The position numbers and the translations under genes are program-made. 64,000 nucleotides of DNA from Phormidium ambiguum IAM M-71 (GTDB taxonomy: Bacteria > Cyanobacteriota > Cyanobacteriia > Cyanobacteriales > Aerosakkonemataceae). Where the stretch lies: contig NZ_MRCE01000019.1 in NCBI RefSeq assembly GCF_001904725.1, forward strand, positions 45,342 through 109,341, read 5' to 3'. The first letter of the stretch is position 1; each line of letters opens with the position of its first letter. Under the pieces are notes generated by a model. That model did not search any database and was not told the DNA's origin. It saw only the letters and a program-made list of their open reading frames with translations. Of this stretch, positions 37,890-47,265 are shown in pieces.

Positions 37890-39065
37890 TTATGTTGGCA
37901 AGACATTCTTTTCAAAAATTGCGGTAGGAACTGCGAGGGTACAACAAGCGTTGGGAATGTCTACAATGCCACTAATTCGCCCTTCTACTGGTGCGGAACC
38001 TAAAAGGAGATAAATTTGTTCTCCAGTATAGCCGAATTTTTTGAAATATTCGATCGCATTTAAGCAAGCACGTCGATAAGCAACATGAGCATCTAAATAA
38101 TATTGTTGCCCAGTAAATTCATCAACAGAAATCCCTTCAAACACTAAATATTCTGAATAGCGAGGTTCTACAGGGCCGGGTTTAAAAATTGGATTAATTA
38201 AGCCATATTTTGCTACGCCACCTTTAATTATATCGACGTGCAAATCGATGTAACCTGCCATTTCAATTGCGCCACAAAAAGATATTTCTCCATCACCTTG
38301 GGAAAAGTGAATATCTCCCATTGAAAGTTTTGCACCTTCTACATACACAGGGAAATAAATTTTTGAACCTTTGGATAAATTTTTAATATCGCAGTTTCCC
38401 CCATGTTCGCGGGGTGGTACTGTTCTTGCTGCTTCTTGGGCAATTCTGTCATATTCTGCACCTTTTATTGAGCCAAGAATTGCATTTTGGGGATTAGGTA
38501 ATGCGGCTAAAGGCGGTACTCGATTGGGGTTAGTTGCTACTAAGTCTGCTTCTCGTTTATTCCAAGTAGCGAGTAAGTCATGGGAAGGCGCACAACCGAT
38601 TAATCCAGGGTGAGGAATTCCAGCAAATTTTACATCAGGAATATGCCGAGATTTAGTGTAAATTCCTTGAATATCCCAAATTGCTTTTTGAGCAATTGGG
38701 AAATGTTCTGTGAGGAAACCTCCACCATTTTCTTTGGCAAAAATTCCGGTAAATCCCCATTCATATTCTGACAAAGTTCCTACATCTAAAATATCAACAA
38801 CCAGAATATCTCCTGGTTGGGCACCGTTAACATAAATCGGGCCACTTAAGACATGAACTACCGTTAAATCAACATCTTTGACATCGTTGGGATTATCGTT
38901 ATTGCCAATTTGTCCGTCTGTCCAATCTTTACATTCAATGCGAAATACAGCGCCGGGATTAACAGAAACTATTGCCGGAATATCAGGATGCCAGCGATTA
39001 TGTCCGATTAATGCTTGTTCGGTAAATGGTTTGTTTAGGTCTACTTTGAAGAGAACTTCAGGCAT
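37890..39065 (-). CDS. fmdA: Formamidase (acetamidase/formamidase family)
   Basis: 391 residues. The enzyme hydrolyses formamide to formate and ammonia. Family features are GHNRWHPDIPAIVSVNPG near residue 20, ECKDWTDGQI, AQPGDILVVDILDV, HPGLIGCAPSH near 150, the REHGGNCDIKNLSKGSKIYFPV block containing the conserved Cys, and GDIHFSQGDGE. Length and motif order match characterised formamidases. AGGGGAA precedes the ATG at 39065. The gene is divergent from the urease cluster and shares a 320-bp promoter region that holds a perfect NtcA-type box, so nitrogen control is likely. Confidence 0.93.
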   Translation of the reverse strand: MPEVLFKVDLNKPFTEQALIGHNRWHPDIPAIVSVNPGAVFRIECKDWTDGQIGNNDNPNDVKDVDLTVVHVLSGPIYVNGAQPGDILVVDILDVGTLSEYEWGFTGIFAKENGGGFLTEHFPIAQKAIWDIQGIYTKSRHIPDVKFAGIPHPGLIGCAPSHDLLATWNKREADLVATNPNRVPPLAALPNPQNAILGSIKGAEYDRIAQEAARTVPPREHGGNCDIKNLSKGSKIYFPVYVEGAKLSMGDIHFSQGDGEISFCGAIEMAGYIDLHVDIIKGGVAKYGLINPIFKPGPVEPRYSEYLVFEGISVDEFTGQQYYLDAHVAYRRACLNAIEYFKKFGYTGEQIYLLLGSAPVEGRISGIVDIPNACCTLAVPTAIFEKNVLPT

Positions 39066-39385
39066 AGTATTCCCCTGATTACTAAAACTTTGTTAGTGCT
39101 ATCTGCCCCGCAGAAATAGATTTTTTTCCGCAGATTGGCTATTTACTTCTGTTTTTTAGCTGCACTTAAGTTAAAGATAACTATACTCTATATACTGTAT
39201 TTTTGAATACAAAAAAACATGAGAATATGTAACTATTAGTTTAGTTTTTAGTTAATTATTGTATGCTAATATTTAGATTGTTGAACAAAGATGTAAATTT
39301 AATAATTAAAATTCGGAAATTTGCCAAGTTATTTCGAGTATAATTTAATCAATTCTGTATACCTCCAAATACCTATTAATACAAA
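39066..39385. other. Shared promoter region of fmdA and the urease cluster
   Basis: No coding sequence; AT-rich. Contains the NtcA-type box at 39197-39210. TATAGT/TATGTA-like -10 elements lie on either side, so either direction could be served. Confidence 0.5.
39197..39210. promoter_or_regulatory. Candidate NtcA binding site
   Basis: GTATTTTTGAATAC fits the NtcA consensus GTA-N8-TAC exactly. It lies 131 bp from fmdA and 175 bp from ureD, between divergent nitrogen-scavenging genes. A TATCTT (TAN3T) lies about 17 nt away toward fmdA and a TAGTTT about 26 nt away toward ureD, so neither has the ideal 22-nt spacing. Confidence 0.5.
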
Positions 39386-40285
39386 GTGAATGAGACCTCC
39401 GATCGAATAGTTAATCCTTTATCTTCTGAATGGCAGGGAAAAGTTAATTTAGTGTATGCCGATCGCCAAAACACCACTCAGTTAATTCACAATTTAGCGA
39501 TCGCGCCTCTAAAGATACAAAGACCTTTTTATCCTGAAGGCAAAAATATTTGTCATAGTGTAATTTTGCACACTGCTGGTGGAATGGTAGGGGGCGATCG
39601 ACTTTCTTTTGATATCCAATTGCAGCCCAATGCTAAAGCTTTAATTACCACCGCAGCTGCTAGTAAAATTTATCGCAGCAACGGCTTACAAGCAAAACAA
39701 AATATCCAAATTAAAATAGATTCCGGGGCTTACTTAGAATGGCTACCTCAAGAAAGTATTATTTTTAACGGTGCAGATTATCGGCAAGATTTGCGCGTAG
39801 AATTAGCCCCAAATGCTACTTGGTTAGGTTGGGAAATTACTCGCTTTGGACGTAGTGCTAGAGGTGAGAAATTCTTAACTGGAGAATGGCGCAGTTACAC
39901 GGAAATTTGGCGAGAAGGAAAACCTTTATGGATAGATAGACAACGGCTATCAGCAGGGGAAGAAATTATTAATAGTCCTCATGGTTTAGCGGGACAACCA
40001 ATAGTTGCTAGTTTAGTTTGGATAGGTAAAAAAGTATCACCGGAAATATTAGAAAAAGCGCGAGAACTTTGGCAAAATCAACCAATTTTTCCTAGTAAAG
40101 GAGAAGCAGGTGTTACTCTGTTAACCGAAGGTTTGTTATGTCGATATCGGGGTGCTTCTACTACAGAAGTAAGACATTGGTTTATACAAGTTTGGCATTT
40201 ATTACGGTTGTGTTTTGGCGATCGACCCAGTTGTCCGCCAAGAGTTTGGCCATCATTTTCTAGTAATAATAAAATATTTTTTTAA
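39386..40285 (+). CDS. ureD: Urease accessory protein UreD
   Basis: 299 residues, UreD/UreH family, part of the UreDFG complex that delivers Ni to apo-urease. Diagnostic blocks are YPEGKNICHSVILHTAGGMVGGDRL near residue 50, TTAAASKIYRS, YLEWLPQESIIFNGA and LGWEITRFGRSARGE. The C-terminal RYRG...WHLLR closes it at normal length. The only in-frame start is the GTG at 39386; there is no strong ribosome binding site. It is the first gene of the long urease cluster, 115 bp upstream of ureA. Confidence 0.94.
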   Translation: MNETSDRIVNPLSSEWQGKVNLVYADRQNTTQLIHNLAIAPLKIQRPFYPEGKNICHSVILHTAGGMVGGDRLSFDIQLQPNAKALITTAAASKIYRSNGLQAKQNIQIKIDSGAYLEWLPQESIIFNGADYRQDLRVELAPNATWLGWEITRFGRSARGEKFLTGEWRSYTEIWREGKPLWIDRQRLSAGEEIINSPHGLAGQPIVASLVWIGKKVSPEILEKARELWQNQPIFPSKGEAGVTLLTEGLLCRYRGASTTEVRHWFIQVWHLLRLCFGDRPSCPPRVWPSFSSNNKIFF

Positions 40286-40400
40286 GTATTTTTAATACAC
40301 GCAAATAAACACAGATGGATTTAATTAAAATATTAATGCTTGGCAATTAACGCTGATTCTGATACATTTTAAAAGTATTGAAACAAAATAAAGTTTAGCT

Positions 40401-40703
40401 ATGCAACTGACACCGCAAGAAAAAGATAAACTCCTAATTTTCACCGCCGCCTTGTTAGCAGAACGCCGCAAAGAACGAGGATTAAAATTAAATTATCCTG
40501 AAGCTGTAGCCTACATTACTGCTGCTATTTTAGAAGGTGCTAGAGATGGTCGTACTGTAGCCGAATTAATGAGTTATGGAACAACCATACTCCGTAAAGA
40601 AGATGTTATGGAAGGCGTAGCAGAAATGATCCACGAAGTACAAGTAGAAGCGACCTTTCCTGATGGCACAAAATTAGTAACTGTACATCACCCAATTCTG
40701 TAA
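40401..40703 (+). CDS. ureA: Urease gamma subunit
   Basis: 100 residues, full length. [11 protein letters not shown] at the N-terminus, [18 protein letters not shown] and [18 protein letters not shown], and the C-terminal [21 protein letters not shown] are canonical for UreA. It is the structural small subunit of urease. Its stop codon overlaps the ATG of the DJ-1/PfpI gene by one base (TAATG), indicating translational coupling. Confidence 0.97.
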   Translation: MQLTPQEKDKLLIFTAALLAERRKERGLKLNYPEAVAYITAAILEGARDGRTVAELMSYGTTILRKEDVMEGVAEMIHEVQVEATFPDGTKLVTVHHPIL

Positions 40704-41269
40704 TGAAAATTGCATTTATTATTTACAACGGATTGACTACTTTAGATTTTATTGGGGTTTACGATCCTATTACTAGGCTAAAAACAATGGGATTTGTCTC
40801 CGATTTATCTTGGGATATTTGTTCTTATTCTCCAGAAGTACAAGACAGTAACGGATTAGGTTTAATCCCGACAAAAATTAAAGAATCTCTACAAGAATAT
40901 GATATGATTATTGTTCCTGGTGCAGTTGTTACCAGAGATTTAGTTAATGATGCAGAATTTATTTCTTGGTTGCAAACTGCCAAGTCTTGTAAGTACAAAA
41001 TTTCTGTATGTACGGGGTCATTATTAATAGGTGCAGCCGGATTTTTAACGGGAAAAATTGCTACAACCCATCCCAATGCTTTTTCAGAATTGGCTAAATA
41101 TTGCGCTTCTGTAGTAGATAAAAGAATAGTGGATGAAGGAGATGTAATAACTGCCAGAGGAGTTACTTCATCAATTGATTTAGGTCTATATCTTTGCGAG
41201 AAATTTTGCGGTTATGATGTTAAAGAACAAATACGTCAACGCATGGATTACCTGAATAATAACTATTAA
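40703..41269 (+). CDS. DJ-1/PfpI protein resembling isonitrile hydratase
   Basis: 188 residues, one DJ-1/PfpI domain. The nucleophile elbow SVCTGSLLIGAAGFLTG places Cys103. LTTLDFIGVYDP places Asp15. These correspond to the Cys/Asp pair required in Pseudomonas isonitrile hydratase (InhA), which converts isonitriles to N-substituted formamides. ITARGVTSSIDLGLYLCEK near the C-terminus is also typical of that subgroup. The same features occur in other DJ-1-like hydrolases, so the substrate is uncertain. The gene is wedged between ureA (1-nt overlap) and ureB (15-nt gap), and a formamidase is encoded nearby, which makes nitrogen release from an isonitrile/formamide route an appealing hypothesis. 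Confidence 0.75.
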   Translation: MKIAFIIYNGLTTLDFIGVYDPITRLKTMGFVSDLSWDICSYSPEVQDSNGLGLIPTKIKESLQEYDMIIVPGAVVTRDLVNDAEFISWLQTAKSCKYKISVCTGSLLIGAAGFLTGKIATTHPNAFSELAKYCASVVDKRIVDEGDVITARGVTSSIDLGLYLCEKFCGYDVKEQIRQRMDYLNNNY

Positions 41270-41284
41270 TTAAAGGAGGAGAAA

Positions 41285-41599
41285 ATGATTCCCGGAGAAA
41301 TGATCGTACCAGAGGGTGAAATTGAATTAAATGCGGGTCGTTATACTTTAAGAATGTTGGTAGCAAATAGAGGCGATCGACCAATTCAAGTTGGTTCTCA
41401 TTTTCACTTTTATGAAGTGAATGAATTTCTAGAATTCGATCGAGAACAAACCAAGGGAATGCGCCTTGATATTCCGTCGGGTACAGCAGTACGCTTTGAA
41501 CCAGGAGACGAAAAAGAAGTAGTGTTAGTACCTTTTGTCGGCAGTCGAGAAATATATGGCTTCAACGGCAAAATTAATGGGAGTTTACCAACAACATAA
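41285..41599 (+). CDS. ureB: Urease beta subunit
   Basis: 104 residues, full length. [41 protein letters not shown] and the end [17 protein letters not shown] followed by IYGFNG are canonical UreB. An AAAGGAGGA ribosome binding site lies directly upstream. It is a structural subunit of the urease apoenzyme, cotranscribed with ureA and the DJ-1-like gene. Confidence 0.97.
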   Translation: MIPGEMIVPEGEIELNAGRYTLRMLVANRGDRPIQVGSHFHFYEVNEFLEFDREQTKGMRLDIPSGTAVRFEPGDEKEVVLVPFVGSREIYGFNGKINGSLPTT

Positions 41600-41622
41600 A
41601 ACTAGTAATTCAATGATTTGTT

Positions 41623-42297
41623 ATGTTTTTCAAAGATAAACAACGCCGTACTGTTGATTACTTACAAACCTTAAAAGGAATAGTTACACTTTTAAGAGAT
41701 CCCGGAAAAACAGATTCAGTTTACGATGTTGAAGAAGGTTTACGTAATATTAAAGCTGCTCAATTATCTGTAGATTTTCTCAAATCAAAACCAGAGGTAG
41801 CAGCAATTATTTCTGAACGTTACCTAGCACCAGAACCAAATATTGATGCGCTACTAAAATTACCAAAAGGATCTTTAGGTTATGAATACGCATTCTATTT
41901 AACAGAAGCAGGTTTCGATCCCAATTTTTATCGCAAAATTGAAGTAGTAGATGATGTCAGTTATGTGTTTTTAAGAATTCGCCAAAGTCATGATATTTGG
42001 CATATAATCACAGGCATGAATACTGATGTAATTGGAGAATTGGGATTAAAAGGTTTTGAATTAGCTCAAACTCGTAGGCCAATGTCAATCATATTATTAG
42101 CTGGTGGGTTATTGCGAACTTTATTAAATTCTCCAGAAGACTTGGATATCCTATTAGATAGAATTGCAGTAGGCTACAGAATGGGGGCTAAAGCTAAACC
42201 ATTTTTAGCCCAAAAATGGGAAGAAAATTGGCAAAAAACTGTGGCAGAATGGCGAATAGAATTAGGAGTTGAACCAACTCCTATTTATGTTCCCTAA
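41623..42297 (+). CDS. Coq4-like protein
   Basis: 224 residues of the Coq4 family. The zinc-ligand signature H-D-x-x-x-H-x11-E is complete (His123, Asp124, His127, Glu139 in QSHDIWHIITGMNTDVIGEL). In eukaryotes COQ4 supports ubiquinone assembly and ring decarboxylation. Cyanobacteria make plastoquinone instead, and the role of their Coq4 homologs is not settled. It lies 23 bp after ureB on the same strand, so it is likely part of the operon, without an obvious link to urea metabolism. Confidence 0.85.
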   Translation: MFFKDKQRRTVDYLQTLKGIVTLLRDPGKTDSVYDVEEGLRNIKAAQLSVDFLKSKPEVAAIISERYLAPEPNIDALLKLPKGSLGYEYAFYLTEAGFDPNFYRKIEVVDDVSYVFLRIRQSHDIWHIITGMNTDVIGELGLKGFELAQTRRPMSIILLAGGLLRTLLNSPEDLDILLDRIAVGYRMGAKAKPFLAQKWEENWQKTVAEWRIELGVEPTPIYVP

Positions 42298-42412
42298 TAA
42301 GTTTTAGGTGGGCATTTAGCCCAATTTTTCCCAATCAGTAACGATCGCAACCTTCTGCTTTCTGCTTTCTTGGGTAAATTACCTCTTTTTTCCCAGTGTT
42401 GAGCTCCAAAAT

Positions 42413-44833
42413 ATGCAGTCCGATCTGAAAGTAAATATCCTCTTAGTTGACGATCATCCAGAAAATTTGCTGGCTTTAGAGGCGATACTAGAGCCTTTGG
42501 GTCAGAATTTGGTGAAAGCAAATTCTGGAATGGAAGCATTAAGATCGCTGCTAAATCAGGATTTTGCAGTGATATTGCTCGATGTTCAAATGCCGGAAAT
42601 GGATGGATTTGAAACAGCAATTTTAATTCGGCAAAGAGAGCGATCGCGCCAGACTCCAATTATTTTTCAAACAGCATACAATACTAACGAAACTAATATA
42701 TTTAAAGGCTATTCTCTCGGTGCAGTCGATTATTTACTCAAGCCGATCGATCCGGGCATATTAAAATCAAAAGTGGCGACCTTTGTTGACCTTTTTCGGA
42801 ATACAGCACAGGTCAAACAACAGGCTTTGCAACTTGAATCTATCAATTCTGAATTAAAGGAAAGTGAGGAAAGATTTCGTTCTTTAAGTGCTTGCTCGCC
42901 TGTCGGTATTTTCCAAACTGATATCACCGGATTTTGTACCTATACAAATCCCCGTTGTCAAGCAATTTGTGGCTTTACATTAGAGGAAAGTTTGGGAGAG
43001 GGTTGGTTAAATTTTGTGCATTTAGACGATCGCAATCGGATTATAACAGATTGGTATACTTACACCCATGAAGGTCGGGAATATAGTGATGAGTGTCGCT
43101 TTAAGTCAAAAGAGGGAACAGTTCGATGGACTTATTTAAGGTCATCTCCTCTATTTTCCGGTCAAGGCGAACTCATCGGTTACGTAGGAACGATCGAAGA
43201 TATTACTGAAGAAAAGCAAGCAGCAACGGAACTGAAAAAAGCCAAAGAAGAACTAGAAATTAGAGTCGAAGAACGGACTGCTGAATTAACAAAAGCGATC
43301 GAAGATTTACAAAGTGAAATAGCTGAACGCAAGCGAGCCGAAGAAGCACTTCAACAAGCTAAAGAAAGCGCAGAAATTGCCAATCGTGCGAAATCAGATT
43401 TTCTATCTGTTGTCTCCCACGAATTAAGAACTCCTCTAACTTCTGTATTAGGATTTGCCAAACTTATTAAAAAGAAATTAGATACAATCGTATTTCCTGA
43501 AATCAAAACCGAAGATAAAAAAGTTCAAAAAACAGTCAAGCAAGTCGAAGATAATCTTGATATCATCGTTTCCGAAGGAGAAAGACTGACCAACTTAATT
43601 AATGATGTCCTTGACCTAGCAAAATTAGAAGCCGGAAAAATTGAATGGAAATTAGAACCCAGTTTACTGACTGAAATCATTGAACAAGCAATTGCTGCGA
43701 CATCAGCCTTATTTTTGACGAAACCATTAAAATTGATTCAAGATATTGAACCAGAACTCCCGCCAATAGTAGCCGATAAAGATAGATTAATTCAAGTCAT
43801 AATTAATTTAATCTCGAATGCAGTCAAATTTACCACCGAAGGTTCGATAATTTGTCGAGTTAAAAAAACTAATAAAGAAGTCATCATTAGTATTATTGAT
43901 ACTGGTATTGGGATTGCAACAGAAGACCAAAAACAAGTCTTTGAAAAATTTAAACAAGTGGGTGATACCCTAACCGATAAACCTAAAGGTACAGGACTGG
44001 GGCTATCAATTTGCCAACAAATTGTAGAATATCACGGTGGCAGAATTTGGGTAGAAAGTGAACTAGGTAAAGGCAGTAACTTTTCCTTCGCATTACCAAC
44101 TGCTTTTGTATCAGAAGTGGAGTTATTAAAAACAGATATAGAAACTATCCTCAAGCAACTGAAAAATCATGTTGTAACTTCCACACCCACTTCTTTAGAG
44201 AATAAAAAAACTATTTTAGTTGTTGATGATGAAGCACATATTCGGGAATTGCTCAGACAGGAACTAGAAGCCGAAGGTTATAGTGTGAAAGAAGCTCAAA
44301 ATGGTGTCGATGCAATTACAAAAGTTAAACAAGAAGTTCCTGATTTAATTATCTTAGATGTAATGATGCCTGCAATGAATGGGTTTGATGTAGCTGCCGT
44401 ACTCAAAAACGATCCAAAAACTCTCTCAGTACCCATTATTATGCTATCAATTGTCGAGGATAAAGACAGAGGTTATGGTTTAGGAATTGATAGTTATTTA
44501 GCAAAACCGATCGATACGGAAGAACTGCTGAGTAATATTGAAATACTCCTCTCTCAGGGAACTTCTAATAGAAAAGTTTTAGTAGTAGATGAAGATGCGT
44601 CAACCGTAAAAATACTAGCTGATGTTTTGCAAGCTAAAGGCTATAGTGTTGTTGAAGCCTTTAATGGTGAGGAGTGCATTGAAAAAGCAGTGTCAGCCAA
44701 GCCTGATATGATTATTGTAGATTCAATTATTTCAGAGCGACACAATCTTGCTAAAACATTACGATTTGAAAAGGGCTTAGAGAATGTCCTATTTTTTTTT
44801 GTAGCTAACGGGAAAAAACATGATTCAAATTAG
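42413..44833 (+). CDS. Hybrid histidine kinase REC-PAS-HisKA-HATPase-REC-REC
   Basis: 806 soluble residues. The N-terminal receiver has DDHPEN and phospho-acceptor Asp57 in ILLDVQMPEMDG. A PAS domain follows (about 140-265), then a coiled coil, HisKA with SHELRTPLTS near 336 and HATPase_c (NLISNAVKFT, DTGIGIA, GTGLGLSICQQI). The second receiver is at about 597-710 (ILDVMMPAMNGF near 649). The third, C-terminal receiver starts normally (VLVVDEDAS; IVDSIIS near 766) but ends after the LENVLFF strand without the Lys strand, so it is degenerate. The 3' end overlaps the adenylate cyclase gene by 14 bp. It is a multi-step phosphorelay hub inside the urease cluster. Confidence 0.92.
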   Translation: MQSDLKVNILLVDDHPENLLALEAILEPLGQNLVKANSGMEALRSLLNQDFAVILLDVQMPEMDGFETAILIRQRERSRQTPIIFQTAYNTNETNIFKGYSLGAVDYLLKPIDPGILKSKVATFVDLFRNTAQVKQQALQLESINSELKESEERFRSLSACSPVGIFQTDITGFCTYTNPRCQAICGFTLEESLGEGWLNFVHLDDRNRIITDWYTYTHEGREYSDECRFKSKEGTVRWTYLRSSPLFSGQGELIGYVGTIEDITEEKQAATELKKAKEELEIRVEERTAELTKAIEDLQSEIAERKRAEEALQQAKESAEIANRAKSDFLSVVSHELRTPLTSVLGFAKLIKKKLDTIVFPEIKTEDKKVQKTVKQVEDNLDIIVSEGERLTNLINDVLDLAKLEAGKIEWKLEPSLLTEIIEQAIAATSALFLTKPLKLIQDIEPELPPIVADKDRLIQVIINLISNAVKFTTEGSIICRVKKTNKEVIISIIDTGIGIATEDQKQVFEKFKQVGDTLTDKPKGTGLGLSICQQIVEYHGGRIWVESELGKGSNFSFALPTAFVSEVELLKTDIETILKQLKNHVVTSTPTSLENKKTILVVDDEAHIRELLRQELEAEGYSVKEAQNGVDAITKVKQEVPDLIILDVMMPAMNGFDVAAVLKNDPKTLSVPIIMLSIVEDKDRGYGLGIDSYLAKPIDTEELLSNIEILLSQGTSNRKVLVVDEDASTVKILADVLQAKGYSVVEAFNGEECIEKAVSAKPDMIIVDSIISERHNLAKTLRFEKGLENVLFFFVANGKKHDSN

Positions 44834-46280
44834 TTTGAAAAAGCTACTTTTAAAAAAAGAATTTTTAGTAATAATTAGTAAAATCAATCAAGCTTTAAGC
44901 GTTCCCATCAGTATTCAAGACAAAGAAGGAAATATATTATGGGATGAAGCAAGAAATATCCGATCGAGTACGCTACTCGATCTACCATTCGGTACGCTAC
45001 GCGATCGCAAATTTAATAAATATCCTGTAACTGTTGAAAAGGAAATAATTGGCTGGGTAGTTGGTGATGAAAAAGCATCAATAATTGCCCAACTTCTTAG
45101 CTACTTAGCTAATGAAGAGTTAGAAAAAAAAATCTTAGCGCGGGAAACTTTAGATAAATATAAAGAAATCAACCTTCTCTATAATATCTCCGAAAAATTT
45201 ACGGCTTGTCTGGTGCTTAAAGAAGTTGCCAAATTAGCGATCGAAGAAGCCACAAAAATCATCAAATCAACCAGTGCATCAGCCATGCTACTTTCGGAAA
45301 AAACGGGACACTTTGAAATCATTGCTGCGTGTGGTAAGGAATATCAACCTAAAACAATTTTATTCCCTGGAGAAGGTATAGCTGGAAGCGTTTTTTTAAC
45401 AGGAATAGCAGAAATAGTTAATGATGTAGAGTCTGATTTGAGATTTGTTAAGGGTGCTAATCAAGTAAAATCTCTAATTTGCGCTCCTCTAAAAACAAAA
45501 GATGCAGTGTTTGGCGTACTTACTATCAGCAACAAAGAATTAGTAAATTATACAGCCCATGACTTAAAACTTTTTACTGCTCTGGCATCTCAAGCTGCAT
45601 CTGCGATCGAAAACGCCCAACTCCATGAAAATAAACTCAAAGAAGAGCGAATTAAAAGTAATCTAGAGCGCTACATTCCCGCACAAGTTGTCGAAGCGAT
45701 TTTAGATAGCAAAGGATATATTTCTTTAGCTCCAGCCAACAAGAACATTGCCATCCTTTTTTCAGATATCAGAAATTTTACAACTAAATGTGAAGAATTA
45801 GCACCCGAAGCCATTGTAGAATATTTAAATGAGTATTTAACTAATATGGTTGAGGTGATATTTGCACAAGGCGGCACAGTTAACAAATTTGTAGGAGATA
45901 TGATTGTAGCGATGTTTGGCGCACCCTCAACTTTGGTTGACAATGAACGGCAGGCTATTGAAACAGCAATTAAGATGCAAAACCGAATAAAAAATATTTC
46001 TGTACCCTGGATTAGAAAAAATTTTATTACAGGAATTGGCATAAGTTCAGGAGAGGTAGTTGTGGGAAACATTGGCTCTCCTCAACACATGGACTATACA
46101 GCCATAGGAGACAAAGTAAATATAGCATCTAGGCTGCAATCGATCGCTAAAGGCGAACAGATACTTGTTAGCCAAAGCATCTATGAAGCGACTGAAAATT
46201 TATTTGAATTTAAAGAATTTGGTATTGTACAACTCAAGGGTAAAAAAGAAGCTATCAAAGTCTTTGAAGTAGTTTATTAA
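44820..46280 (+). CDS. GAF-domain class III adenylate cyclase
   Basis: 486 residues. An N-terminal region of about 120 residues has no clear domain. A GAF domain follows (about 120-270; SASAMLLSEKTGHFEIIAACG, SLICAPLKTKDAVFGVLTISN). The class III catalytic domain (about 290-486) carries the metal Asp residues in LFSDIRNFT and VGDMIVAMFG. The adenine-selecting Lys is in VNKFVGD, its Thr partner in DYTAIGD, and the transition-state Asn/Arg in KVNIASRLQ. All residues needed for cAMP synthesis are present. It is translationally coupled to the upstream hybrid kinase and followed after 15 bp by a receiver protein, so cAMP output is probably controlled by that phosphorelay. Confidence 0.92.
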   Translation: MIQISLKKLLLKKEFLVIISKINQALSVPISIQDKEGNILWDEARNIRSSTLLDLPFGTLRDRKFNKYPVTVEKEIIGWVVGDEKASIIAQLLSYLANEELEKKILARETLDKYKEINLLYNISEKFTACLVLKEVAKLAIEEATKIIKSTSASAMLLSEKTGHFEIIAACGKEYQPKTILFPGEGIAGSVFLTGIAEIVNDVESDLRFVKGANQVKSLICAPLKTKDAVFGVLTISNKELVNYTAHDLKLFTALASQAASAIENAQLHENKLKEERIKSNLERYIPAQVVEAILDSKGYISLAPANKNIAILFSDIRNFTTKCEELAPEAIVEYLNEYLTNMVEVIFAQGGTVNKFVGDMIVAMFGAPSTLVDNERQAIETAIKMQNRIKNISVPWIRKNFITGIGISSGEVVVGNIGSPQHMDYTAIGDKVNIASRLQSIAKGEQILVSQSIYEATENLFEFKEFGIVQLKGKKEAIKVFEVVY

Positions 46281-46295
46281 ATAAAAAAAGCATTT

Positions 46296-46685
46296 ATGAA
46301 TAAAAGAATATTAATTGTTGATGACGAGCCTCACATCAGGCTTTTACTAGAACAAACTCTTGAGGATCTTGAAGATGAAGGTGTAGAAATATTAACTGCT
46401 AGTAATGGGGAGGAGGCGCTAGAGCTTATTAAAGAACAAAAACCAGATCTGGTATTTCTCGATGTAATGATGCCGAAAATGAATGGCTTTGAAGTCTGTA
46501 ATACTGTCAAAAATGAATTGGGTAAGCAGGATATTTATATCATTATGTTGACGGCAAAAGGTCAGGAATTTGATAAACAAAAAGGAAATGAAGTAGGTGC
46601 GAATCTTTATATGACCAAGCCCTTTGACCCGGATGAAGTTATGGAAAAGTCCATAAAAATTTTAGGTTTCTCAACGTCAAACTAA
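46296..46685 (+). CDS. Single-domain response regulator
   Basis: 129 residues, a stand-alone CheY/PilH-like receiver. It has VDDEP, the phospho-acceptor Asp in LVFLDVMMPKMNGFE (about residue 56), Thr in IMLTAKG and Lys in MTKPFDPDE. There is no output domain. It is the third gene of the kinase-cyclase-receiver cassette (15 bp after the cyclase) and 43 bp before the DUF1349 gene. It probably receives phosphate from the hybrid kinase and contacts the cyclase or another partner. Confidence 0.9.
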   Translation: MNKRILIVDDEPHIRLLLEQTLEDLEDEGVEILTASNGEEALELIKEQKPDLVFLDVMMPKMNGFEVCNTVKNELGKQDIYIIMLTAKGQEFDKQKGNEVGANLYMTKPFDPDEVMEKSIKILGFSTSN

Positions 46686-46728
46686 CCATACAATTAGCCT
46701 AATAACGTTTGATTAGCAAAACTTAATT

Positions 46729-47265
46729 ATGGAATGGTACAACGAGCCACAAAATTGGCAAATTCAAGGTGATACAATCAGTGTTACTTCTAAGCCAAAA
46801 ACTGACTTTTGGCGTGAGACACACTACGGCTTTATCAGAGATAACGGGCACTTTTTATATCAAACAGTTCAAGGAGATTTTGTTGTTGATGTTAAAGTGA
46901 GCGGTGAGTACCGAGACTTGTACGACCAAGCGGGAATTATGGTGCGGTTGGATGAAGCTAATTGGTTAAAATGTGGCATTGAATTTGTCGAAGGTGTACA
47001 ACAAGTTAGCGCTGTTGTAACTAGAAATTATTCTGATTGGTCAGTTGTACCATTGCCACAAAATCCGGCTTCTATTTGGATTAAGTTAATTCGGCGTGGT
47101 ACTGCGATCGAAATAAAATACTCTTTCGATGGCGAAGATTACACAATGCTGCGATTGGCATATCTTACCCCGAAAGTAACAGTAAATGCGGGTTTAATGT
47201 GTGCTTCTCCTGATGGAAATGGGTTTTCCACTAAGTTTGAAGAATTTAAAATTAGTCAATTGTGA
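46729..47265 (+). CDS. DUF1349 (lectin/laminin-G-like fold) protein
   Basis: 178 residues, a single DUF1349 domain predicted to adopt a concanavalin-like beta-sandwich. Typical features are MEWYNEPQNWQIQGDTISVTSKPKTDFW at the start, YDQAGIMVRLDEANWLKCGIE near residue 65, and SVVPLPQNPASIWIKLIRRG near 100. There is no signal peptide. Its stop is only 9 bp from the ureC ATG, and those 9 bp are the ureC ribosome binding region (GAGGAGAGATT), so the two are tightly coupled. A role in urease assembly or stability is possible but not demonstrated. Confidence 0.8.
   Translation: MEWYNEPQNWQIQGDTISVTSKPKTDFWRETHYGFIRDNGHFLYQTVQGDFVVDVKVSGEYRDLYDQAGIMVRLDEANWLKCGIEFVEGVQQVSAVVTRNYSDWSVVPLPQNPASIWIKLIRRGTAIEIKYSFDGEDYTMLRLAYLTPKVTVNAGLMCASPDGNGFSTKFEEFKISQL

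Noticed and set aside
42294..42659. 121-residue minus-strand reading frame before and over the hybrid kinase start
   Set aside because: It overlaps the conserved receiver coding sequence and the repeat-bearing spacer; no domain.
45671..46072. 133-residue minus-strand reading frame inside the adenylate cyclase
   Set aside because: It mirrors the conserved catalytic domain on the other strand; no independent support.
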